From Antedon mediterranea (Eukaryota > Echinodermata > Crinoidea > Comatulida > Antedonidae), in contig NC_092676.1 of the NCBI RefSeq assembly GCF_964355755.1, positions 5,934,288 through 5,998,287 on the forward strand: a DNA stretch of 64,000 bases. Direction: 5' to 3'. Positions 12,846-24,079 of this stretch are shown here, in pieces (the stretch's first letter is position 1; every line of letters begins with the position of its first letter). The translations under genes were made by a program, and so were the position numbers. The notes below the pieces were generated by a model. That model ran no database searches and had not been told where the DNA came from. It was given only the letters and a program-made list of their open reading frames with translations.

Positions 12846-13010
12846 ACAGGGGTGTAATACCATCAACAGACACAGAAGGGGTATAAGACCATCCACAGAC
12901 AAAGAAGGGGGTATAAGACCATCCACAGACAAAGAAAGGGATATAAGACCATCCACAGACAAAGAATGGGGTATAAGACCATCTACAGACAAAGAAGGAG
13001 AAGTAGGACC
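12846..13010. repeat. Second block of the 29-30 bp minisatellite
   Basis: About five and a half further units (ACCATCCACAGACAAAGAAG type), in the same orientation as 11410-12441. Confidence 0.9.
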
Positions 13011-13419
13011 ATATTAACCGAGGAAGCATACAAAAAGAAGATGCAATCAAAATAGGCCTACCACTTGGAAAACAATAAATTGTAGAATAACTGAGGCTTG
13101 ATTCTTGAAATAGAAATGGTTCTTTGTAAGGTCATTAATAATATATTGATATAAACACGATCATCATACTATTCATTTGACATTCAAATACAGTCTATCT
13201 CGAAAACTGAGTACATACTATAAACTTTTCGAGGTTTTACAGTTTTCCATAACATGTGTGTTATTTCCTCTGTCAAACTATTACAACTTTTAGCGAATCA
13301 GAAGGTGCCAACATCAATGAACTAATGGTACCACCAAGCACAACGTTTACCAATTTTATGTACTATATACAATTTAAGACCATTAATCATTTAATATAAT
13401 TACGCCTATTAGGTCAAAG

Positions 13420-13645
13420 TTCAAAATTAGGTGCATTTAAGACCAACAAAAAACACATACAGTATATTCACATAATTAAAAATTAATAAATAAATGTCAA
13501 AGGTCATAAATTGTATTTCCGGTCATTTTATGTGAAAATGTTTCATTACTACAAATATAAATGTATTTATTCTGAACAAAATGACACCAAAATCGATTGA
13601 AAATGACCAGTAGTTACAGATACTCGGGTTACAGCAAAAGAAGCT
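13420..13645 (-). repeat. Right arm of the diverged inverted repeat
   Basis: The reverse complement matches 10450-10680, including 'ttcaatcgattttggtgtca', 'atttatatttgtagtaat' and 'aatgcacctaatttt'. With the left arm it encloses the minisatellite, so the 10.2-13.65 kb block may be one decayed foldback element. Confidence 0.6.
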
Positions 13646-13649
13646 GTAA

Positions 13650-13866
13650 TGACGTCATAAGACTGGATGTGACGTCACATACGCGTCAATAACCTAGCTA
13701 CAAAAAAGTTTATACAGCTATACGGTACCATATTTGAGACGTCATATGACTGCATCCGGTTTGAAATTTACGGTTTTACTGGATTGTACGTTTTTACCGA
13801 AACGCCTGCATGGTTTGCAAATGAGTTTATTAACGGCATGTATGCAAATTAGGGTGGGTATTTAAT
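13650..13866 (+). promoter_or_regulatory. Putative promoter of CUB gene B
   Basis: Perfect CRE palindromes TGACGTCA at 13650-13657 and 13670-13677 start exactly 20 bp apart. A related AGACGTCAT is at 13737-13745. An octamer ATGCAAAT is at 13842-13849, followed by a TATA-like TATTTAAT at 13859-13866. These lie 65-280 bp before the initiating ATG (13931). The function is inferred from motif identity only, and the initiator is not located. Confidence 0.35.
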
Positions 13867-13930
13867 CAACGACCGCCATTTTTCCGGCAAACATCCAATT
13901 GCCTCCACCGTGGTGTTACCGTTATCCCAG

Positions 13931-16900
13931 ATGATGGGAAATTTGCAGTTACTGTCCGCTGTTATTTTTAGCGTTACGTTCTTCGTGTTTGCATTCGCTA
14001 AGCCTAAGGTTAAACATAATTAAATGACATTGCTTGCTTTAGGCGTGGTTACTTCATACTTACTTAAACTGTATTGTTTATAGTGTATTATGTATGTGCA
14101 ATTAATGACCGTAAGTTTGTATTGTTTGTTTTGTTTATTCTATAGGGCTATGATGTTGAAACCCGTCAAAATGAAGACGGCGTAGTCACCATACCTGCTA
14201 ACTGTGACCGACAACTGGAAAGCGAAACAGGATGCATTACTTCTCCGAACTGGCCTAGAAAATCCGTCGACTTTAACGAATGCCAAATCCGAGTAAAGAT
14301 ACCAGACCCGAACAAACGTATTTTATTAACATTCAATAACTTTACTCTAGAAGGAACCACATCTTGTGACGATGGAAATTACGTTGAGGTAAAGAAAAAT
14401 ACCGCAGATAAACACTTCTGCTGGAAACCGATTATCCATGTTGGCGAGTCGGTTACCTACTCTAGCGTAGGTCTTACTCTTTATACAACCAGATTAGCAA
14501 ATCGGTTACAGAGTCAGTTAACTACCAATCTCTACTGCTATTGCATTGTATACTATCAATATTTAACCTCCAATTATAGCTCTAATTCCCTATTCCCCAC
14601 TACTGATTCTGGTTTTTCAGATTCGTGACACAAAGACCAACCGACAAAATCGTTATTGCGGAACATCTTATCCTTTTACCTGGCTAACCGATTCTAATGA
14701 GTTGTCGGTCACCATGAATGCTCTCAGCAGTAAAGTCTTCAACCGATTCAATGCTACCTACATTACTTTAGAAAAGGCACCATCTAATGGTAAATATTGG
14801 CCCCTTAAATGTAATGAAACCACTATAATCTAAAATGTAATATAAAGATGATTTTATTTTCCGTCAAACGACATGCATGACACTAGCTTTAAGCTCACAA
14901 GGACACGACGGAAGGACGTAACCTCCCAGCGTATTGATGTACTACAATAAGCGGTGTCGGGACGACTAATATACAGGATAGAAATATATATGGCACCGGT
15001 TTATTTAACCAAAATCTTAGGCTCTATAAAATTAATTTATTCCACAGGTTGCAGTATTGTACTTGTAAACGAGATTGGAAGATACAGTAGTTCCACGGAG
15101 GTTCACGTTAAAACTCCGTGGTCATGTGAAGCTGTTATACTAGCACACCCTAATGAACGAGTGTTGGTGTCATTCAAGGACCTTTATATTCCAAATTGTG
15201 ACCACAAAATTGAGGTAGGAGTGTACTTTTGAATTTCAGAAACGACAGCCTTCTAAACAGACCGCTTCATTCACAACCCACAGCATAATCAAGTCAAGTC
15301 AAGTCAAGTATCATTTATTATCATTTGTTTTAGGAAAAACATAGAAATTCTGTTTGCTTTGTTGGCGGAGCACAATATCCAACGGACACAACACGAACTC
15401 AAAAACAAAAACATTACAAAAAAAAGTGTCTACATCATATTTAAGGCTCTAATAGCTCCTGGAAAGAAACTATTTGTAAATCGTGCCTTATTGGCCTTAA
15501 TAGAACGAAATCGCCGACCGCTGCGCATCAACTGGAACATACTAGAGGCCGGATGAAATTGATCATCTTTGATAGCCACTGCCTTTTTCAGAAGACGATC
15601 CGAAAATATGTTCTCCAAAGGCAGTTGTGCAGATCCAATTATACGCGATGCGGTCTTGACTATTCTATTTAGGTCACGCTTTTCATTTTCGGTAGCGCTA
15701 CCGAACCATACCGTTAAAGAATACGTTATTACACTCTCTATAACTGACCTATAGAAGGACGACATTATTTCAGAGTTTATACCAAATATTTAAGTCTACG
15801 TAGGAAGTAGATTCTTCTTTGGGCCTTTCTAATAATGTTACGTGTGTTAATATGCCACTTCAGATCATTTGAAATATAAATACCCAAGAATTTAAATTCT
15901 TCTACAAACTCAACTGATATACCATTAATAAATATTGGATATTTGACATTAAGTGATTTACGGAAGTCTACAACCATTTCTTTAGTCTTAGATACATTCA
16001 AGAACAGATTGTTTTCGTTACACCAGTCTACAACTCGTTTAACTTGGTTGCGATAATTATTTCCGTTATTTTGTAGATGCGAGATCTTCTGACTGGACGA
16101 TCTCAAGCTGTCTGCGGAAAACATGCGTTTGTGTCTTGGACGTCTGATTCAAACCAGGTTGCAATTACATTTGACCGCTCAGATTCACGAACGTCTGTCC
16201 TCTTTGAGTACGAGTTTCTTCTCCGATCCAGAAACGAAAGTATGCACCAACAATATTTTCACCGCTATGGTTCATGAGAACCGTATTGAACTTTCAACAT
16301 CCATTCAACATATCCATATATAATTTTATAATTATTTTTCTTCCAGGTTGCAGCCCATTGGTCGTTGGTCTTCCAGCGGATGGACTCCGCTTAACGTCTC
16401 CACTATTTCCGCGTCCGTATCCTAGCAACCTGGATTGTCAAATCATCCTTCATACGGATTTTAATCAAGTTATCTCTTTAAATTTCTCTGAATTTACACT
16501 CGAACCTGCAACGGAAACAAATAAGATTGACTCTTGTGTGAACGACTACTTACAGGTAAGTATTCTCCGTATAAATAACTCATTTTGATACGGATAGCCA
16601 TATGAATAACCTATTTTGATACGGCTACCCGTATGAATAACCTAGATTTGGGCTTAGCCCTAGCTAATGTACACCATGTCACGGACATCCTTTAATATTT
16701 TTTATATATTGTCTTGATTAGATCCGGGACATTGCTACTGAAAGAATCTCCAGACTCTGCGGCAGCTACCACAACTTTTCTTGGACGTCACACAGCAACG
16801 AGGTTGTCCTTACACTCAGAACCAATCATCTTCTGGATTACATCGGGTATAGCCTAATTGCGAAATCACTATTCAGACTTTCAAATCCAGGTAAGAAACA

Positions 16901-19900
16901 TAATTTCAACAGTGTACACAAAGTAGTCGTAGTCTCCATCCATAATGACGTCAATGACCACATTTGGAATTCAATTTCTTTCAGATTGCGTAACAATTAC
17001 TCAAACTGCAGATAATGGATACGTTCTGACGTCATTAAACTACCCGGATGAATACCCAATGGACGCTTCTTGTACGGTGTTCTTTCAAGAATATCCGAAC
17101 AGATACATCATATTTGACTTTGAAGATTTCGATGTAGAAGATTCCGAGGACTGCACAAATGATTATCTGGAGGTAAGTTACATACTTACTTATTATAGGC
17201 AATTTCATAGGCTTATACCATTTCCTTTTTGTGAAAACATAAATACATAATAATAATAAATTACTTTGTTTATTCCAGTTAACAAGTTCAACATCAGGAC
17301 CACTGTGTGCTAGACTTTGTGGAAAGAAAGAACCATTCTCTGTTACATCCGATTCTAATGAGGTTTCGATAACGTTTAAGACAAACTCCAATTTCCAAAA
17401 ATCTGGTTTCAAAGCTTACTGTTCGATCGTCAACCGCCCGCCAAGAACTTTTGAAAACACTGGTAATTTTGTTATTTGAATTTAGTTCCAAATTTCGTCA
17501 GCTTGTAAAAAAACGCGATTTGCCACCGATTATTATTATTTCAAACTTAGACTAATGTAGATGAATAATTATTTTCTTTACAGAATGCAGCACTATGCTT
17601 CGTGAAAAATCGGGACGAATTCAGCTCCCGACAAATCCCGATTGGCCACCGATTCGAGGTTCGGATTGTCTAATCGTCATTCACGCAGAGCCAGACGAGA
17701 GGATCCGACTAAATTTTATCGACTTCGTAGTCTCGGATTTGGATTCAGACCGGGACTTCGTGGAGGTAATTATGAAAGGCTAGGAAGGAAATCCGACCGT
17801 TGAGGCCTAGTGTTGATGTCTAGGCATATTTTCTACAAACAATTACATAATGTATATTCATATTTGTTATTTATTTACAGCTGTACGACATTTCGTTATC
17901 GGGTAAAACTAACAAGGCTACCTACTCTGGTCATTTGCATCCGTTTTCGTGGACGAGTTTCCGAAATGAGCTGGTGATATACGTACGTGATGAAAACGAA
18001 ATATCCTCTGTATCCTTCATTGCAGATTATGAAATTTTACCAAGATCCGAAGATGGTAATGTACATATTCATACATAATATAATGCTAGAATATCGTATT
18101 ATATGCAATACGTAGAGATTCCATCCGCATCTCTTACATTAAGCTATTATAATGCTTAAATTGTGTTTACTTCAAATAGGTTGTGAACTACTGTTTACGA
18201 ATCCAACTGGTATAATATCTTGGCCATTTGATGGTGAAAGCAAAGCCGAACACTGTACCGTAATTATCCGAACGGATCCCGATAAACGAGTGCTCATAAC
18301 GTTTAAAACCGTCAGAATGGACATGGCTGACTGTTCCCAGCATTCTATGACCGTAAGTAGGCCTACAAACCACACTTGACCTGACACGTATTGAATCATA
18401 CACATTTAGGTGTAACAATAATTGCATTTTCTTCTTAGATTAAAGATACAACGACCAAACGCCAAAGCCAGTATTGCTCGACACTTTGGGAATTCTCTTG
18501 GCTAAGCGATTCTGACGAAGTTGAAATGGAATTCACTCGTCAACTCACTAACTTTGCCCAAGTACAAGCTATGTACGGCGTCATTCCACGAACCAGAATC
18601 GCAGGTAGGCCTAGCTAAATACACCTACACGAAGAAACATGAGTGTATTGAAACAACCTTCAAGATATCCCTAATAACTGTTTGTTTTACCTTCTCCTCT
18701 TAGCTTTCAACCAATTCTTGACTGCTCCCGAAGGCATCATATCCTCTCTTGAACACAATAGAGACGAGATAATTGGGAAGAACTGTACGATCTTCATTCA
18801 GGTTGAACCAGAGAACAGTGTGGTTGTAACTTTGACAGATTTTCTAATTGGTGACGAACAAGCTGAAAACACTGCAACAATAACGTGTACGGGCCAACAA
18901 TTTCTAGAGGTAACATATGACAAAGCTAGCCTATCCGTTTCCAATAACGTTAACCTCGCTCAATGCTATTCTATTAAAATACTATTCTGTCTGTTTGTTT
19001 GTTTCTTTAGATAAAAGATCTTACGACAGGCAGAACGAACGTCTACTGCGGAGAGTTTGATTTATTTACGTGGACGTCGGATTTCAACCTTGTTGCAATT
19101 ACCTTCCATATCACAACTTATCCTACCTACAACGTCTTCAGGGCCGTTTATAGGTCTCTACAGCAGATTGAAGGTACGTTGGATCCCAATAGCTACCAGA
19201 ACTACAGCCGAAAACGATTCATTAATTGAACCCTTTAATACGAAGTTTATCAACTAATTTATTTTGATATATTTCAGGATGTGATAACCGCCTAACCGCA
19301 CCTACCGGTATAATTGAAACTCCACAACCGTACAATCCGAACACAAACTGCCGTAACATCGTGCACTCCGAACCTGGAAACCTAGTCACATTAACCTTCA
19401 CCAATTTCGAAGTGCAGCCTTGCGAAACTGATCACGTGAAATTGATTGATTTAGGAACTCTGCGTACAGAAGTCTACTGTGGATCTTTTGACCTTTTCTC
19501 ATGGACGTCTGACACCAATGAAGTATCCGTCTACTTCGTTAGTGGTCCGAAATATATGCGAAACACTGGATTCAAAACCGAATATCGCCATGTTCAGCGA
19601 CCATTAGTCAATGGTACGTTAAACAACTCGGTAACATAATACTATTTATATTTATTTTATGCTCGGTGCTTCCTGGCATTTTCATTTTCTATTTCTACAG
19701 AATGTTATCTTCGGAAACACGATACAACGGAGCTTGTTACGTTACCAGACTTCACAATAAAAGACGTTCAGAATGCGGAATGTATTATATACGTCTACAA
19801 TACTCCAGACAACAGGATTCAATTTACCGTTGAAGAGTTTGACGAAGTATTCAATTGTTCAGACAGTGGTATTGAAGTAAGCCTATTATTATTATTGCTA

Positions 19901-22900
19901 GGGCCAAAGTCTTGGTTACCACTGAACGCAACACATGAATGTAACCTTGTACGACGCGATGGATCATGTAGTTGCGTAACCCCACTAGTACTGCAATAAT
20001 ACTCTACAACTTGTATAATTTAATATCTCTCTTTCTACAGCTAACTGACGTAGCGACCGAAAGGACCAACACTTACTGTACCATTTCTCACTCCTTTTCA
20101 TGGACAGCAGATACAAATGAAATAAAAATCCGTGTATTCGCCAAAAAAGACAAATTACCTCGCATGATTGCCAAATGGAAATCTGTCGCAAGAATCGGAG
20201 AACCAGGTAGGCATAACTGGTTCTAGAAAACATTTAATGGAACTCAAAAGGGTGCAAAATCGGTAATCTTTCCATTTTCTTTTCTAATTTTTATTTTATT
20301 TATTTTTTAGTTATTTCTCTTGAGGATTCTGGACACATTAAGCTCACATCGACATTCCCAACCTACCAATATCTTATTCATGTTGAACCAAATTACCGAT
20401 TGATTATCAACTATTTGCACGAACACGATGCCATACAGCATTGTAACATAGACAGCATCAAGGTAATATAGTTATTTCAACACTTTACTACGTCGCATGA
20501 AACTGATCTCTTCTGTGATACTGTGTGTGTGCTTTCAAATGAGATCGCTCTTTTTTTTATCCACAGATCACCGATTCAACCACACTCCGTTTCTTCCAAG
20601 ACTGCACGTTCTTTGATGGCATCATGTCATGGGTTTCAGACAGTAACGAGGTCATCATTGACGCCAAACAAATTGCTGGACATGACACGGTCTTATACTA
20701 CACTCGAGTTCTGAAAGCACCCCCTTCTGGTAAGCATTTTTTTTTACTGAATATATGCTTAGGAACTCTTGCTACTACCGTAACAATTTGATTTCTTACA
20801 TTTTTTTTGTTTACCCAGAATGCAACAAGGTCATCACATCCGATACGAACTTGGAAACAAATTCTGGATTGGAAACTGCGAACTATCCAGGAATGTATCC
20901 CAATGAACTTGTATGCGATATGATTATGCAGACGACGTCCGATAACCGTATTCAGGTTGTTTTCAAGGAATTCTGGTTGGAGATACCAAACCATATGGGA
21001 TGTCACAACGACTATTTAAATGCAAGTACAAATTGTTTTAATCGGTACAGGTTCAGTAATTTCCTAAATTTATGGTCGAAATGATATTATTTCTTAAATT
21101 TCTTATAATTTCTCATTCCATTTTAGGTTTCGGACACGTCTGTTGGATTTCATTACGATCATTCTGAACGAATCTGTGGCCGCCTTGAACCTATTTCTTG
21201 GACGTCGGAAGGCAACTCCTTGCTCCTACGACTTCAGACAGACAAAACAATCGCTCGCACTGGCTACATTGCAACATACACAATCTTGAAACGACCACAA
21301 CCAGCTCCATGTACGTAAACATTACTCTTTGCAATATTCTTTCTTTTGAAATCTATATATTGTACTGTTATTTAGTTATTTTCTCTTTCAGATTGTAATA
21401 AAACATACCTAGGCCCAAATGGAGTTATTTCATCGCCGAATTTTGCTGTAGGGTTACCTCAGTATTCCAACGACTTGCTCTGTTATTACTTTATAAAAGG
21501 CAATGTTTTGGAACGAATACTGGTACACTTTGTTATATTTGATGTTGAACTACAAACGCCTTGCCAACCAGATTACGTACAGGTAAATATCGATTTTTTA
21601 TCCGCCTGAACTGATATTAGGCCTAGCGCCCGAGCAGATTATAATACTTTGCTTCTTTTTAGATCGAAGATGTGGCAACGAGAAAAACCAATATCATATG
21701 TGGTGAACACCCTAATTACATATGGGAATCGGAAAGCAACGAAGTCAACATAACGTTTATTACAGACGGCAGCCGTACGTTCCGTGGATTTAACGCAACG
21801 TATAAAATGGAGCACAAGCATGGCATATCATGTAAGCTTTTAACGTCTTCGTCACTTCGTTGCCAAAATGGTGTTTGGAAAACGCCGCCGTACTTTAATC
21901 GTGGCTATAGTAATACTTTTATGTTGCATAACGGTGATTTTCTATATTTCAGATTGTGATGATGAAACTCTTACGGACACCACCGGAACATTCCACTCAC
22001 CAGACTTTCCCGCCAAATACCCAAATGACTTGGACTGTGTTTACACGATAATCGCCGATCCGGGCCATTTCATTGAAGTGATATTCGAATTCTTTCAACT
22101 GGAAACCAGTCCACACTGTACAAATGACTACGTTTCGCTCTCCAATGTTGGCGAAGGAACCAGTCAGCGTTACTGCGACAAACATAACCTTCTGAAGTGG
22201 AACTCTACGACCAACAGTGCAACTGTTACGCTGCATTCTGATCACGTGATAACGGACAACGGTTTTAAAGCTACATACAAGATCCATCAAGTTTTCCAAC
22301 CTGGTAATTTCACTCCTTTTACTTCTGATTTTTTTAACCACAGTATACATTATTCTTATGAATGAATAAGCTTTTATGTTATATATTTATGTTTTACAGA
22401 AACCTGTTCACCTATACATCTAACAACTTCTAGCGGCATGTTCCAAAGTCCAAATTACCCATCAAACTATGAAAATAATTTGGAATGTACATACAGAATA
22501 ACAGTGAATCCATCCAGAGTTATACGAATTGAATTTATCGAATTTGAGATTGAAGAGCCACAATCCGGATTTTGTGCAGATTACCTGCAGGTAAATACAT
22601 CACACACTTAGTCTATAAAATAATGAACATAGGCCTGACTCGACTCTTCAACTCGGCAAAGTCGGCCGTAAATGGTTGACCATCTTTAGGCCCCATCGTC
22701 CATGGTCCCGATTATCTGTACCTTACCAATAACCTTCAACTAATTTTTAGATACCCTACGCAACTCAAAATCTGAAGCTATGCGGAAATTTGGAAAAGAA
22801 TGTCTACATCACGGACAGCAATGATGTTCTGCTTACACTAATAACGGACGGTAGTAACACACTCAAAGGATTCAAGGCAATGTACACATCTGTGACAATG

Positions 22901-23787
22901 AGTGACACCCCAGTCACAGGTAAACAATTCCTTCTTTCATCATATTTTCAGTCCGATTCGGACCATACTAGTCATCTTGTCTTCATACTGATTCCGTCCA
23001 CTTCGAACCACATACCATGCATCGGCTGAGATCAACCACATGCCCTACATTTCACTTACACTTTCCTAAACAATCTTAAGCCTACATTGTAATACGGGTA
23101 TTTTTATTTCTAGTTGCGCCAACACAGTTACCGTTCTGTAATGTGGAGGCTAGCCGATTGACGGGCAGCTACGGCATCATACACAGCTTAAACTTCCCAG
23201 CCTACTACCCAAATAATGTAAAATGCAGAACTATCATCGAGACCAAGAAAAACACCCGTATTATCATTACAATTCGGTTTATGGATATCGAGAACTACAA
23301 ACTTTGTGATTGGGATTACTTACAGGTAAGCCAACGTAATTTTTTTCTAGATTCTAGGCCTACTGCCTACCGTTACCGTGCAGGATTGATGCGTTGTTTC
23401 TTTCAGTTTTGCCAAACAGAAAGATGTCAATGTGGCTGATCACCGGGCAGGTTACTAATCTACAACCCTTGTTCTGCTAGCAATTACTTGTCTGTATATT
23501 TATTTGATCTATTTTTTTCCTAGATATTCGATGACGTTTCTGGTCGTAGCACGGAGAAGCTTTGTGGTTCACTCGATGCTCCTTTCGTCTGGGAATCCGA
23601 CAGCAATCTGATGACGTTGATATTCAAGAGTGATGACATTCTGGCCAGAACTGGCTATTACGGCACCTACCAGTCGGTAGAAATCGTGGCACCTACTCCG
23701 TTTAAAAAGCCAGGCGTAACAAAACCTAAAAACCGACCACCAGCACCGTATGGTGGTAATCAAAATAATTATGATTTCTTAGGGTAA
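13931..23787 (+). CDS. CUB-repeat secreted protein B, 15 CUB domains, complete
   Basis: Twenty-nine exons: 13931-14008, 14146-14388, 14621-14789, 15048-15214, 16077-16239, 16347-16555, 16722-16890, 16985-17172, 17279-17462, 17584-17765, 17881-18055, 18180-18352, 18439-18604, 18704-18909, 19011-19173, 19278-19613, 19701-19876, 20041-20206, 20311-20462, 20567-20729, 20819-21021, 21127-21310, 21392-21582, 21663-21831, 21953-22303, 22400-22590, 22751-22919, 23114-23325, 23524-23787. The total is 5562 nt, or 1853 aa plus stop. Exon 1 is a signal peptide (MMGNLQLLSAVIF..., cleavage after about residue 23). Fifteen CUB domains follow. Each is two exons joined at phase 0 and bordered by phase-1 introns, except CUB8 (exon 16) and CUB13 (exon 25), which are single-exon. 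Most keep the cysteines and the C-NDYL and SDSNEV signatures. There is no membrane anchor; the tail is Pro/Asn-rich and ends NYDFLG. Intron 4 holds an antisense LINE reaching the acceptor, and intron 21 uses a GC donor. The 3' end is convergent with the arylsulfatase. Likely an extracellular adhesion or recognition protein; the partner is unknown. Confidence 0.9.
15290..16076 (-). mobile_element. 5'-truncated LINE antisense in CUB B intron 4
   Basis: Minus-strand frames read RVVDWCNENNLFLNVSKTKE, FKFLGIYISNDLKW (about 16070-15785) and SFYRSVIESVITYSLTVWFG ... SGRRFRSIKANKARF (15765-15430), the C-terminal half of a fish/echinoderm-type non-LTR ORF2. The 3' end carries four copies of CAAGT (plus strand 15290-15309). 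LINE-type sequence runs right up to the splice acceptor at 16075-16076. Confidence 0.8.
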
Positions 23788-23822
23788 GTTGTTGTAGTAC
23801 ACCACTGATTGTTGAGGCAAAT

Positions 23823-23828
23823 AATAAA
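23823..23828 (+). promoter_or_regulatory. Polyadenylation signal of CUB gene B
   Basis: AATAAA 35 bases after the stop at 23785-23787, matching the site in gene A. Confidence 0.6.
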
Positions 23829-24079
23829 AAAATAATTTGATGAATTGAATAATTTGGTGTTTGGTTTGGTTTTTTTTTTTAATGGTTGGTTGGATTCCTA
23901 ATTGGACGAAACGCAAGTTTTGACCAATCGCAACAATTCCAGTTATTGTGGCATGCTTGGTTCGAAGTTAATTGAGAAACTCCCTGTCGGAACTGCCCTT
24001 CACTGGCAAATACTACCTTAAACCTTATTGGGCCTACAATAAATACCAACATAATACAAGTACAGTACTATAAAAGAAA

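Noticed and set aside
16077-16124. Start of a LINE reading frame (minus, beginning MFSADSLR) in the CUB exon
   Set aside because: This part is the CUB exon read antisense; the LINE match begins only below 16076.
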